Shown in pieces: positions 11,801 to 22,609 of a DNA stretch of 64,000 nt; the stretch's first letter is position 1, and each line of letters starts with the position of its first letter. The notes below the pieces were generated by a model. It was not told the origin of the DNA. It was given only the letters and a program-made list of their open reading frames with translations, and searched no databases. Both the position numbers and the translations under genes were made by a program. Origin of the DNA: Lophius americanus (taxonomy: Eukaryota; Chordata; Actinopteri; Lophiiformes; Lophiidae); assembly GCA_037951165.1 (NCBI GenBank), contig JBBDHG010000051.1:1-64000 (forward strand), in the 5' to 3' direction.

Positions 11801-14800
11801 CTGAGGGTCACCAAGGTGTGTTTAGGTAAATTCAGGCCAGCATTAACGTTCTTCTGGGTCAGCAGTTGCCTTCTCCTCGCCACTCTCCCATGATGCCATT
11901 TTTTCCCATTGTCTTTGGAAAAGTGAAGCCATGACCTCTGACCTTTATCGAGGTGCGAGAACCCTGTAGTTTCTTGGATGGTTTCTTTGGACCTTTTCTG
12001 ATCTTCCTGAACGAACCTTCATCGTGCCCTTGGAGGAATTCTGGAAGGTGGTCCACTTCTGTGAAGGCTCACATATGTAGATATCGTGTCTCCCTGTGGA
12101 GTCCCAGTACCTTAGAAACAGCTTTTGAACCCATCCCAGACTGATGGATTTTTTGCACCTTCTGGATTTGTTTTGATTTTGGCATAGCGTACTACTGTAG
12201 AGACTTAGGAGCCAACATCCCGCTTCTGAAGATGTTCTACTGAGGTGATGATGTGGTGGATCTGGGTGGGTGATCGGTGATCTTGAACAAGATATTGATG
12301 CAGTTTTTTTTTTTTTTCTGGATTCATTTTTTTAAGGCTGAATATATTAGAGAACCTGTTTGGTTGAATAAATAAAATCCTTATTATTAAAACTGGTATT
12401 TTTTTGTCTATTCAAGTTGATTTATGTTCATTTTGTTTGAAGATTTGACACAGTTTTTTGTCTGAGACACACAAAAGGAAGAATCTGATACAGATGTGCA
12501 GTCAGTGAACCTGACCTCTGACCTCCGAATGAAGGGGCTTGAATGGAATCGATAATCTTCCCGCGTGGATCAGTAATGATGTGATTTCACTGCAGTGGTT
12601 CGTCCCGGAGGGCTTCCTGTCCCTGTTTGCTCTGGTGGGAACCAACGGACAAGGCATGGGCACCAGGTAAGCTCCTCTCCTCCGCTCCGGGCCTCACTCC
12701 GGCTCAAATTGTATTTCCTGTCCCTGCTTTCATGTTTCCTGTCTGCATCCAGCTCTCTGAGTCAGTGGGTCCACGCCTGTGACGCGCTGCAGCTTCCTGC
12801 CCAGCAGAGGGCGCAGCTGGACTCCTTCATCGACCGGCTGTACAAGGACATAGAGAAAGGTCAGGCTTCTATCTCAGTCCTGCAGTGTTATTGGAAGTCC
12901 ATTAGTTTAGTCTCTAGAGCGGATCGCCTGCGTGAGTGTTTATTATGGTCTGTATTATAGCGTTGACCCACATACAGAGCAAAGGGAGGAAATGTTTTCT
13001 CTCTCTCTCTGCAGAAACGGGAGACTTCCTAAACTGCGAGGGTTCTGGACTTTTCCTCCTTCAAAGCTCATGTAAGTGAAGATGATTTCCATGACGACAT
13101 CACCCTCTGATGAAGAGCCCACCTTATAACCCCCCCCTACCCCCCTCTCTCTCTCTGCCTTCTTGCCCCTGAAGGTAACCACAACTGCAAACCCAACGCA
13201 GAGGCCTCCTTCCCCAGCAACAACTTCCTGCTCCAGCTCAGCGCCCTCAGTGACATCCGCCCAGGAGAGGTCAGCTGACACGTCTGGGTTTGGAGTGATA
13301 AATTCTGACCTCCCGCAAACGGGCCAGAGCGTCCGTCTCCGGCGCTCTGTGAGCTCCCTTGTCGGACCGAGACTTTGAGGATTGGAGTGGGTTTGTCAAG
13401 CTGTCAGAAAGATTGAGAAGCCTCGCGTCCGAACAGTAACGTCACGGCGCGTCGCTCGGGCGGGAGCGTTCTGGACACGGCGCCATCCAACCCATAACAC
13501 AATGGAGGGATAATCCCTGCGTCCACAAATATCAAATCATATAAATTCATGAGTGATGAATCAGATTTAAGTACAGTATGAAGTTGTACAGGTGAAGTGT
13601 CAAATCGCTGCGTCGTCGCCCGCCGGTCGATGCTCATGTGATGACACTGAACAACAACGACACTGTTTCCAGGACTTCGCGTTCGTTTTCCATACGCTGT
13701 AATATTTGTGCCATAATACTCAGCGCCAGTGTGTGGTTCCTCGCAGAGTACGCAGCTCGGAACGCCACATTTTCAGCCAAACCCTTGTGCCTGTTGTTGA
13801 CGCGATGGCGCTGTTGTTTACAATATGACGCTGTTGTTGGACGCGATGACGCTGTTGTTGGACGCGATGACGCTGTTGTTGGACGCGATGACGCTGTTGT
13901 TGGACGCGATGACGCTGTTGTTGGACGCGATGACGCTGTTGATGGGCGCGATGACGCTGTTGGACGCGATGGCGCTGTTGTTGGACGCGATGGCGCTGTT
14001 GTTGGACGCGATGACGCTGTTGTTGGACGCGATGACGCTGTTGTTGGGCGCGATGACGCTGTTGGACGCGATGGCGCTGTTGTTGGACGCGATGGCGCTG
14101 TTGTTGGACGCGATGGCGCTGTTGTTGGACGCGATGATGCTGTTGTTGGACGCGATGGCGCTGTTGTTGGACGCGATGGCGCTGTTGTTGGACGCGATGG
14201 CGCTGTTGTTGGACGCGATGGCGCTGTTGTTGGACGCGATGGCGCTGTTGTTGGACGCGATGGCGCTGTTGTTGGACGCGATGGCGCTGTTGTTGGACGC
14301 GATGGCGCTGTTGTTGGACGCGATGGCGCTGTTGTTGGACGCGATGACGCTGTTGTTGACACGTTACGGCCTTGTTGATGTAAGTTTTTTTCATGACAAT
14401 AAAGTTGCCTTGTTGACATCTGGGGGATGAAATGGAATCTGATGCCGTAGTATCTGACTACGTTTATCAGCACCTTGAGCCCAGGCCCGGCTCGGATCCT
14501 GATTCTGGATGTTGGTTTTGTGATGTCTGTGTGACAAATCTGCATGAGTAACTCTAGACTCGAAGACTTCTGCCTGTTGATCTGTTTGCTGTCTCTCCCT
14601 CTCAGGAGATCTGCATCAGTTATCTGGACTGCTGTCAGCGGGACCGGAGCCGACACAGCAGACACAAAATCCTGAGGTAAACGTCTATGATCCCTCAGAT
14701 GACTCCCCTCAAAAGGATCGTTCCGTTACTAAGTCCACGCGGGTCGATAAAAAGCCTTCCAGGCGATAATGACGACCCAGAGGCAGAGCTGCTCGGCTCT

Positions 14801-15307
14801 GACGGGCCTTTGGGCTCCGCATTGATCGGCCCGTCTATGAAATAGAGCCCACTCTCCAAGGGATCCACATTGTTCTCCATGTCTCTGACATTTTTTCCTG
14901 CATCCTGTGATAAACTGTCGCCCTTTAAAAGGTGCAGTCGCACCTCCAGGTTGGTGGTGTGAGCTTTACACACCACCCTCAGGTGAAAGCATTAATATCG
15001 CTCTCTTTGTGCGGCGGCGGCTGATCCTCAACAACCTTTCTGAACTTTGTGGGTGTTAAGATTCCGCTGAGGAGTTCAGCTGTTGTTAGAGGTGTAACAA
15101 CGTGATTGCAGCTGTTTTTGTTTTACCAGGGAGAACTACCTGTTCGTCTGCTCGTGCACAAAGTGCGTCTCCCAGATGGATGAGCTGGATGTGACATCAG
15201 AGGAGGAGGAGGAGGAAGAAGAAGAGGAGGAGGAGGAGGAAGAAGACGGCGAGGCAGAAGGTGAAACGGAGGGGGACGAGATTGAAGACGAGATGACAGA
15301 TGTCTGA
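5850..15307 (+). CDS. smyd5: SMYD5, MYND/SET lysine methyltransferase (complete, 13 exons)
   Basis: SMYD5 is a lysine methyltransferase; published substrates include histone H4K20, H3K36 and ribosomal protein eL40. Exons: 5850-5942, 6701-6809, 7430-7569, 8211-8332, 8428-8497, 10486-10590, 10844-10906, 12596-12666, 12753-12859, 13015-13071, 13175-13269, 14606-14676, 15130-15307. All borders are GT/AG and phases join, giving 1281 nt and 426 residues (human SMYD5 is about 418). The start has A at -3 and G at +4. The SET domain begins near residue 32 (GKGLFAKRSIKKGE). An inserted MYND zinc finger has C69, C72, C110, C113, C118, C122, H131 and C135. The SET core follows with NHNCKPN (314-320) and GEEICISYLD (343-352), which form the S-adenosylmethionine and tyrosine pocket. 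The post-SET cysteines lie at C375, C377 and C380. Residues from 392 are a run of glutamates ending DEMTDV, as in the mammalian protein. Every key residue is intact. Confidence 0.97.
5943..6700 (+). other. SMYD5 intron 1, with a minus-strand Tc1-like fragment
   Basis: The donor is GTAAGA and the acceptor TGTGTTTCAG. About 6330-6625 is a decayed minus-strand piece of Tc1-like family A: CTTCTTTGCAGAACTGC and the surrounding text correspond, reversed, to the C-terminal transposase region of the copy at 30470-31430. Open frames here are not genes. Confidence 0.7.
6810..7429 (+). other. SMYD5 intron 2, with a minus-strand CTAGGGGGAGC-family copy
   Basis: About 7085-7310 carries AAAGCTCCCCCTGGTGTCTG, CAGTTCTTCC and ACACGAAGGATTTACGGCGG in the reversed order of the plus-strand copies elsewhere. 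The rest is unremarkable. Confidence 0.7.
7570..8210 (+). other. SMYD5 intron 3
   Basis: The intron is AT-rich with no gene. A short stretch at about 7735-7840 (AGCAGGAGATTGGGGGCT) matches the right-end module of the CTAGGGGGAGC family, without the rest of that element. Confidence 0.55.
9000..9590 (+). mobile_element. Decayed Tc1-like transposon (family B) in SMYD5 intron 5
   Basis: Recognisable family B text includes CATGTGGGGAGTGAAGGCTA and CCACAGAAGAGCTACTGTAG, followed by a mutated AATGCTGCTTCTGATAAAAA. These encode the helix-turn-helix part of the transposase in intact relatives. Frameshifts and the loss of the catalytic part make it inactive. The 9215-9270 scrap interrupts it. Confidence 0.65.
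9590..10035 (+). repeat. Degenerate purine-rich tandem array (GAAACT-type)
   Basis: About 445 bp of loosely repeated blocks of the form GAGAA(A/C)CTGAAACTAAA, roughly 18-24 bp apart, with many substitutions. The plus strand is almost pure A/G with regular CT pairs. An open frame on the minus strand (SFRFSLIWVFLHVQF) reflects the array only. Confidence 0.75.
10907..12595 (+). other. SMYD5 intron 7, largely a minus-strand Tc1-like element
   Basis: The 1.7-kb intron has donor GTGAGA and acceptor CACTGCAG. About 11210-12310 is the inactive Tc1-like family A copy described separately. The remainder is AT-rich with no gene. Confidence 0.75.
11210..12310 (-). mobile_element. Inactive Tc1-like transposon (family A), minus strand
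   Basis: On the minus strand, 11883-11602 gives transposase-like text (NVNAGLNLPKHTLVTLSASG, then LMRGKLNLVKTRVPFHLVEA). Further 3' on that strand is the region matching the LNPTEMLW block of the copy at 30470-31800. The two copies align along most of their length, in opposite orientation. Stops and shifts break the frame throughout. Confidence 0.8.
13270..14605 (+). other. SMYD5 intron 11, with a 21-bp minisatellite
   Basis: The 1.3-kb intron splits the SET core between residues 344 and 345. Its central 530 bp is the minisatellite at 13826-14358. Flanks show no other structure. Long open frames here on both strands are by-products of the repeat. Confidence 0.85.
13826..14358 (+). repeat. 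21-bp coding-like minisatellite in SMYD5 intron 11
   Basis: About 25 copies of a 21-bp unit: GACGCGATGGCGCTG followed by TTGTTG. Variants include GACGCTG for GGCGCTG, a GATGGGCG copy, and 18-bp copies lacking one TTG. The length is a multiple of three and the unit has no stop in any of the six frames. It therefore produces open frames of 200-340 codons reading AMALLLD, RDGAVVG, PTTAPSR or VQQQRHR. It lies inside an intron, and the exons on both sides join without it, so it is not coding. Confidence 0.95.
14677..15129 (+). other. SMYD5 intron 12
   Basis: The 453-bp intron has donor GTAAAC and acceptor TTGTTTTACCAG. It contains no repeat I recognise. A 93-codon open frame on the minus strand has no family resemblance and is judged chance. 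Confidence 0.6.
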
Positions 15308-15853
15308 TGAAAGACTTTTCACTCATTGTCTTCAGCTATTCCACATTCCTGGCGCCACCGTAAGCCCGCCATTGATGTACGGGAGAATAAAGGCCGGTGA
15401 AAGCGAGTGGAAAACTGTCTTATCAATGCATTTACATAAATCTATTTCCTGTTTGGTGGATCAGCCTCTCTTCAACCCTTTTTGCTTCACTGATGATTCT
15501 TTTTAGGACAATTTGGCTGTGAGGATATAATTGAGGGCGGTGGGTTTTAGGCGATGACTTTTGTCATTTTAGCCTCAGATCCACTAATATGACAAACAAA
15601 ACTGTTACTCAGCATGTTAAGAACAAAAGAATGTTCCTTTGGACACATAAAAACTGTTATTTTTGGCATCAGAGGGACACATCATGCATTCCATGTTGTT
15701 TGGTTTTCATTCTGGCATCTGACAAAACTGTAAAACTGCATTTAAATCAGGCCTTATGTTAACAAAGCAGTATTTAAATGGTTAAAATCCTTGTAAAAAA
15801 GGGGGAATATTTGATAAAATCACCCGGGACTGATTCGAACAAAGTGTATTTAA

Positions 15854-15889
<36 letters not shown>

Positions 15890-16262
15890 TAAGTACAACC
15901 TGTTAAGATAGTTCTAGAAAGTGTATTTTATGAGCTCAAAGAGGATGTGAGTAAAATGTAATGAAGTGAAGCAGACGGGGCTGAATGAGGTGGGCCATTA
16001 TTATGATATCCATCAGTTGTTATGTGTTTGTGTGGGGGCGTGATGTTTCCACCCCAACAAAGACTGATCAGGGTTTGGGTGTGTGATGGGATTAAAAACT
16101 TAACTGGTAGAAACTTCAAGCAGATCCTCAGAACTGAAGATGGACAGACTTTTACCTCGGGGGGAGAGAGATACTCAACACAACTTTATTTAGAGAGCAG
16201 TGAACACAAAGATTGTCATGATAGACGGTGTGTTAACTTATGTGAACTCTGGAACATGAACA
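15308..16262 (+). other. SMYD5 3' UTR and downstream flank
   Basis: The UTR begins at 15308. A good poly(A) signal, AATAAA at 15386-15391, lies about 80 bp after the stop, which would give a very short UTR; further signals are possible. Beyond it is AT-rich DNA with an (AT)n run at about 15858-15886 and no gene. Confidence 0.6.
15386..15391 (+). terminator. Candidate SMYD5 poly(A) signal
   Basis: AATAAA in the context GGGAGAATAAAGGCCGG, 79 bp after the TGA. It is the first canonical hexamer downstream of the stop. No transcript data are available to confirm it. Confidence 0.5.
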
Positions 16263-17990
16263 ACATGAGAGACAGACAGACAGACGGTCAGAAAGACAGA
16301 GAAAGTTGACAGATTGACAGGCAGAAATGACAGACAGGCAGAGAGAGATGACAGAGAGATGACGGACGGACAGAGAGATGACAGAGAGATGACGGACGGA
16401 CAGAGAGATGACAGAGAGATGACGGACGGACAGACAGAGAGATGACGGACAGACAGAGAGATGGACAGAGAGATGACGGATGGACAGACAGAGAGATGAC
16501 GGACAGGAAGAGAGAGATGGACAGAGAGATGACGGACAGACAGAGAGATGGACAGAGAGATGACGGATGGACAGACAGAGAGATGACGGACAGGAAGAGA
16601 GAGATGGACAGAGAGATGACGGACAGACAGAGAGATGACAGAGAGATGACAGAGAGATGACGGACGGACAGACAGAGAGATGACAGACAGACAGAGAGAT
16701 GGACAGAGAGAAATGACGGACAGACCGAGACAGATGACGGACAGGCAGAGACAGATGACGGACAGACAGAGACAGATGATGGACAGGCAGAGAGAGATGG
16801 ACAGAGAGAGGACGGACGGACAGAGAGATGACAGAGAGATGACGGACAGACAGAGAGATGGACAGAGAGATGACGGATGGACAGACAGAGAGATGACGGA
16901 CAGGAAGAGAGAGATGGACAGAGAGATGACGGACAGACAGAGAGAGATGGACAGAGAGATGACGGACAGACCGAGACAGATGACGGATAGGCAGAGAGTG
17001 ATGACGGACAGACAGAGACAGATGATGGACAGGCAGAGAGAGATGGACAGAGAGAGGACGGACGGACAGAGAGATGACGGACAGGAAGAGAGAGATGGAC
17101 AGAGAGATGACGGACAGACAGAGAGATGACAGAGAGATGACAGAGAGATGACGGACGGACAGACAGAGAGATGACGGACAGACAGAGAGATGGACAGAGA
17201 GAAATGACGGACAGACCGAGACAGATGACGGACAGGCAGAGACAGATGACGGACAGACAGAGACAGATGATGGACAGGCAGAGAGAGATGGACAGAGAGA
17301 GGACGGACGGACAGAGAGATGACAGAGAGATGACGGACAGACAGAGAGATGGACAGAGAGATGACGGATGGACAGACAGAGAGATGACGGACAGGAAGAG
17401 AGAGATGGACAGACAGAGAGAGATGGACAGAGAGATGAAGGACAGACCGAGACAGATGACGGATAGGCAGAGAGTGATGACGGACAGACAGAGAGAGATG
17501 GGCAGAGATGACGGACAGACAGAGAGAAATGACGGACAGACCGAGACAGATGACGGACAGGCAGAGACAGATGATGGACAGGCAGAGAGAGATGTACAGA
17601 GAGATGACGGACAGAGACAGATGACGGACGGACGGACAGAGACAGATGACGGAGAGACAGATGACGGACAGACAGAGACAGATGACGGACGGACAGAGAC
17701 AGATGACGGACGGACAGAGACAGATGACGGACGGACGGACAGAGACAGATGACGGACAGACAGAGAGATGACGGACAGACAGAGACAGATGACGGACGGA
17801 CAGAGACAGATGACGGACGGACAGAGACAGATGACGGACGGACAGAGACAGATGACGGACGGACAGAGACAGATGACGGACGGACAGAGACAGATGACGG
17901 ACAGACAGAGAGATGACGGACGGACAGAGACAGATGACGGACGGACAGAGACAGATGACGGACGGACAGAGAGATGTGAGAGATGAGGAA
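16263..17990 (+). repeat. 1.7-kb purine-rich minisatellite with higher-order structure
   Basis: Continuous mixture of short units such as GACGGACAGACAGAGAGAT, GACGGACAGGCAGAGACAGAT and GATGGACAGAGAGATGACGG. The plus strand is almost all G and A with regular C and T at GACA, GACG and GATG. A block starting at 16680 recurs at 17171 (offset 491 bp) with the same order of variants, so a large unit was duplicated. Open frames on either strand (for example a 583-codon minus-strand frame rich in SVRPSSVS) only reflect the repeat. Confidence 0.95.
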
Positions 17991-18815
17991 TAACTGAATT
18001 TAGTGACTCAGAATACTTTATCAATCCCAAAATGGTCATTCATTACCAGTTTATCCAACTCATATAAATACATGGAAAGAAAAAGAAATTAAACTGACAA
18101 CATGCCCTGACACAAACATGCATCAACATGTCAGTGACGGCAGGTGCAATAAATCAAGGGGGCCGGCTCCAGACGTGACCCACTCTACCGGTCGCCTGTC
18201 ACCGGCATTCAGCAACGTAACGGCTGAGGGAATGAAGGAATTAACGTAGCTATTAGTTTTCCTTGTGCGCCGGCCTGAAGGCATAACAGAATTTCCTCTG
18301 AAGAAGGTGGCCGGGTCGACTCGTTAATCCCCTCTGCCGTCCGGACCACTCTCCGGCACAGATCCTTTAGCAGAACTCAAATGATTTTGGAGCAGACCTT
18401 AACAACATTGTTCAAACAATTTTTGTTCTCGAGAGACAACCAATAAAAACCACAAATGAAAAATAAAGAGACTCTGATGACAGAAAATGTTCCTACTTAG
18501 ACCAAAGGAGTTCATCTTCCTCAACGATGGACCGTCTGATGTCCCCTCTTGACAATAGAGTCAGTGTCCCCCTCTAATCTAAGGTGAGAGTCAAACACTG
18601 TTCCGTGGTACCGGCATGACCTCATCGCCGGGGATGATGCTGGCTTTCGGTTCCAAGTTGCCTTTCCTGCAATCTCTGATTAGTTCTTTGATGCATGGAG
18701 ATGCACCGCAGTCTAAACCTATAACAGCATATCCAAGGGGGCTGCAACCCTATTGGAGAAATACTGGGCAGACCAAGTGGATCGGTGCATCTCCGGAGGT
18801 GCAGGGCTGAATGGG
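17991..18815. other. Intergenic, no gene seen
   Basis: The start (ACTTTATCAATCCC) resembles the edge of a fish interspersed repeat that reads TTTATTAATCCC; similar text occurs at 60660. The rest, including a moderately GC-rich part at 18130-18360, shows no coding exon. Confidence 0.45.
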
Positions 18816-19025
18816 TGTTCTGGTTTGCAGCGATTAGCACCTACCAAACTGGTTCGAGGGAGGGCGAACCGGTGACAGGGTTTTGGGGGACCAAGGCTCA
18901 CTGAGAAGTGGAGAGCAAAGTCTAGCTGGCGCCATGTGATCCCACAGAAGAGCTACTGTAGCACAAACGGCTGTAATGGTTCCTGCTGGTTCTGATAGAG
19001 AGGTGTCAGAACACAGTGACATTAG
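18816..19025 (+). mobile_element. Fragment of Tc1-like family B
   Basis: Text such as GGCGAACCGGTGACAGGGTT, CCACAGAAGAGCTACTGTAG and GGTTCTGATAGAGAGGTGTC matches the helix-turn-helix part of family B copies at 9000 and 32728. Ends are missing. Confidence 0.7.
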
Positions 19026-19076
19026 TGACGTTTATTTCTTATTGGAAATTGTGCATGATATGTTGTGGATATGTTC

Positions 19077-19143
19077 AAGAGTGAGGGGCCAAGTATATAG
19101 CCCTGGGGGTCACCCAGGGCTATATACTTGGCCCCTTACTCTT
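19077..19143. repeat. Near-perfect 31-bp inverted repeat with 5-base loop
   Basis: Left arm 19077-19107, loop GGTCA 19108-19112, right arm 19113-19143. The arms are exact complements except for one base. The left arm ends TATATAGCCCTGGG and the right begins CCCAGGGCTATATA. The flanking text (GAGTGAGGGGCC, then ACTCAAATAAGAGT) resembles the dispersed repeat at 49330-49620 (GAGTAAGGGGCC, ACTCAAATAAGGGT), so the hairpin arose inside a copy of that repeat. Confidence 0.95.
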
Positions 19144-19204
19144 AATAAACGGATTTATGTCATTTTAAACAATAAAAATACTCAAATAAGAGTAAAATAG
19201 TCTT

Positions 19205-20426
19205 CTGAAAACATTTTATACCATAGATTTGATTTAATCTAATTAAATCTGACTATCTTCCATGAAAAAGGACATTTCGTCATGAAATACTGGAAGTCTG
19301 TTTTGTTTTTTTTACTGTTTAAGAACATGCTGGACCAAACAATTTGTCATGTCCTGGTACATTTAGAGTTTGTAGAATATTAAGAAATACAATATGCAAC
19401 ATATAAAATATATCTTCCTCGGTGAGGACATCATTAAGCGGGTGGTTTTATTGTTATGGTGTATAAGACTGATTTTTAGTGCGTTGGGATCGGGTTTAGT
19501 CAGAGTCCATTCAAAGCCAGGAGAAGTTGTGGTTTCGGGTCACGGTTACTCGCCCACCCATCCCTGACCTTCTTCAACGATCCCAGCAAGAAAAGCCTCT
19601 CAGATATTCTCGTCACGCTCAGCGATGGAAGCCCAAAACGCTCCTGATTCTCTCTGTCTGCGCTTCGGGTCCACTAAATGTGACGGATCTCAACCAACAG
19701 TCATCTTTTTATCGCGGCCGTCGTCTCTTAAACAAGGAAAAGTGACGAAGCATACGGTCAATATCTCTTTGGACGTCCCCCCCCTCCGCTTCGAAGCTTC
19801 CGTACGTGACTACGGACGCCGCATTGGAGAGGCTTTTTTATTTATAACCCGCGGTAATTACACTCTTGTCATACGGGGAGGCATCCAGCCTGGGAGAAAT
19901 ACGGGCCGGTTCTGGGAGCGTGATCTATGGGCTCATATTAAACATTTCTTAATGTATTACGGAGACCTTGAGTGGAAAATTGCTTTGTGGGTAACTGGTT
20001 GCCCTTTGTTGGGAGCTGCATTTCAAACCTCTGAAGATGAATCAATAATCCAACAATGACCGTAATCAGGGAAGCCGGTATTTTCCGGCACCAAACAGAG
20101 ATCGGAAATATTGGATCCCAGTTTTCTCTGTGAGCATGTAGCGCGACGGCTCAGGAGAGGATGACTTGTTGAGTCACTGGAGTATCATTTTAACATTTAC
20201 CGCCAGCTAAACAGAGCATAAACCGTTGAAATTGGATGTCTGTGGAGTCGTTTGGGTGTTTTACACCCCCCCTGTCCTCGTAACGGAGGATTCCACCGGT
20301 GAAATGTTGGTTCAGCTAGCACATGCTAACCTCACACCCTCAGATAGATCGTTTGGGTTTTTAACTAATGATGGCTGTTTACTGTTCTTTCTCTGGAGAA
20401 AAAACTTTTTTCTTCAGGTACTTGCA
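19205..20426. other. Intergenic, one unassigned open frame
   Basis: The first part is AT-rich. A 144-codon open frame at 19625-20059 (plus) contains VNISLDVPPLRFEASVRDYG and FWERDLWAHIKHFLMYYGDL. I recognise no family, no splice structure supports it, and an overlapping frame exists at 19527-19745. It could be a decayed pseudogene or chance. Confidence 0.35.
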
Positions 20427-21047
20427 TATACACCAATCAGCCATAACATTATAACCGCCGACAGACCCATAATGACAGAATCATGTTCTTTTCTTAGGCA
20501 GAACATTTTCTTCTCAAGTTGATGTCGGAATCAGGAAAAACTGACAGGTGAAATGATTTGAGGGACTGATGATGGATAGACGGCTGAGTCAGAACATCTC
20601 CAGAGCTGCAGGTCTTGTTGGGTTTTCACGGTCTGCGTTGGTTAGTATCTGTCAAAAGTAGTTCAAGGAAAACATCAGGCTCATGGGTTCCAAAGGTTCA
20701 TTGACGCATTTGAGGATCGGACTCCAGCCTATGTTATCTGATCCACAGAAGAACTAGTTCTTCTCACGGCTGTTCCCTTTACGGGTCGCCACAGCAGTTC
20801 ATCCGTTTCATCTTAGCATAATTTCCAGCAGCCTGCTGGTTGACAATTCCAGTGGCGGTCGTTATCAACCCGGGTCCCGACCGATCCGGTTTGTTGCTAT
20901 GGCACAGGTTTAGCATCTGATACCTATCCTGACCCAACACTCCCCATCAGAATCCATGCCTGAAAGAGTAAGAGCTGCTTTGGGTAGCAAAAGTTGGACC
21001 GACAGAATTTAAGGCAGGTGTTAATAATGTTATGACTGATCGGTGTG
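20427..21047 (+). mobile_element. Tc1-like family B element with both ends
   Basis: The left end reads TACACCAATCAGCCATAACA then TTATAACCGCC; the right end reads AATAATGTTATGACTGATCG then GTGTG, its inverted counterpart. A foreign piece at about 20757-20900 (GGCTGTTCCCTTTACGGGTC, GCCACAGCAG) looks like another fish repeat inserted into it. No intact transposase frame remains. Confidence 0.75.
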
Positions 21048-22140
21048 GAACTAAATGTTATAATTTTTATTTTTATTAGAAAAAGCAACATAGGAGGAAA
21101 TCTAATTCTGCTTATAACTGCCAGAAAATCACAGTCGGTACCGATTTTCACTGCAGTGACTGATTCAAGCAGTGACTGACTGAAAATTAGTCTTCAGTAA
21201 TGAATGCTTCCAGAGTTAAATATTCTTTCCCTGGTGCCTCCAGTCATGCAGAGTTGTTATAGTTTTGCAATATTTTCCATTAAGCCATTGAGTTTACTCC
21301 CATCCCCAGTCGCTCCTGCCTTTGCCTGCTCATGCTAATTCACCCTGGGTGCAGAAGGAGAAATGGAATAAAGAACACATTTTTTATGCAGGATTCAATC
21401 CCAGCGTAGCAGGAGCCCGGACCTCTGGACACGGCCCCCAGCTGAAACGCCCCCCACTCCACAGCCACCCAGCGAAGCCATGCCAGAACCGCTGCGAGAG
21501 TTCTGTTTCCTTGGAACGTGGGCTTCGGCGCAGCAGATCTCTGCAGGGGTCAGTTTTTGGCAGACATGCATATGGACCTCCACATCACACGGCACCAACG
21601 CTTCAAGTCGGGAAAGAAGGGGAGGTCGAGGAGTCCACCCGAGAGAAGTGGGCCAAATAGAGACTCATTTGAGGACGGAGAGGGTGGGAAGTGAGGCGAG
21701 AGTGTTTGAGGAAATGGAAAAAGGAAGTGGGGCAGAGAAAGAGTCTTTTCTTCTGACAAACCAAGCACAAAAGAACTCATATACTTTTCAAAGATTCAAA
21801 GGATCCACATTCGGGTCAATGTTCTGAGAGAGAGTTGAGAGAGAAAATATTTGAGAGTAGGAGGAGGTTACGTGATCCGTCCCGGTTTTTTTTGTTCTGT
21901 TTGTAGGATTACGCAAAAGAGATTCTTGCAAAACGTGGGCGTGTCTCAGGGAAGAAGTCGATCGGTTTTTAGGTGGATCCACGGGAACATTGTGAGAATA
22001 ACCCACTTAGAGGAACAATGACCCGCTGATGATGGGGAAGCTGAGCTTAAAGAATAATTGTATTTATTATGGCGAGCAAAGAGGCGGTCCATTACCTAAA
22101 TCAATAGAGTGGACAAGAATTCTGCTTTTGAGACATTCAG
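21048..22140. other. Intergenic, no gene seen
   Basis: Includes an ordinary stretch with several overlapping open frames around 21320-21830 (about 110 codons, no recognisable family). At 21780-22010 is a possible LINE-type remnant (TTTGTAGGATTACGCAAAAG). No exon is supported. Confidence 0.4.
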
Positions 22141-22149
22141 AGGTGGACT

Positions 22150-22500
22150 TCCTCCTCAACCCAGCCACATACGGGTCACAAGCCCGGATAAATGGGCATC
22201 CGACATAAAAACTATGCCAAATCAATATTCAGAACGAGGGGATCCGCTCTGGCGACCCCTGAAGGGAAGTTTTGAGAGAAGAAGAGGCGGACTTATTCTT
22301 CTGCCTGGGATCACTTTCTTTCATTAGATTCAGTTCACAGACTGATAACCTGACATTCTCCCTCAGAATTCTCTGGTAGGATCAGAATTCTTGTTTCGGG
22401 TCAAGGATGCTCAGAGCCCATTGATGGCTGTGAGGACCGGGGGGTTTCCAGTTTTATCCGATCCCCCAGAAGAGCAATGCTACATCACAGAGAAGCTAAA
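22150..22500 (+). mobile_element. Nested fragments of three repeat families
   Basis: 22150-22290 (AGCCCGGATAAATGGGCATC, AAAACTATGCCAAATCAATA) matches the fish repeat whose scrap sits at 9215-9270. 22325-22395 (CAGACTGATAACCTGACATT) matches Tc1-like family A, minus-strand sense. 22395-22500 (GAAGAGCAATGCTACATCAC) is a decayed family B piece. Confidence 0.55.
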
Positions 22501-22609
22501 CGTTACTTAGCTTACAATATTAACAATATCAAGTGTTTTAATGTTATGAACAAACTAAGTGCCAGCTATGCAAGTGCAAGTATGAAAAATAGCAACACCT
22601 TTTTTCATC

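Noticed and set aside
13634..14665. 343-codon minus-strand and 246-codon plus-strand frames with repetitive peptides
   Set aside because: They are produced by the 21-bp minisatellite, which has no stops in any frame. It lies in a SMYD5 intron whose flanking exons join in phase without it.
16288..18039. 583-codon minus-strand frame rich in SVRPSSVS and CLSVI
   Set aside because: It is a translation of the purine-rich minisatellite read on the other strand. It has no domain and no splice or start context.
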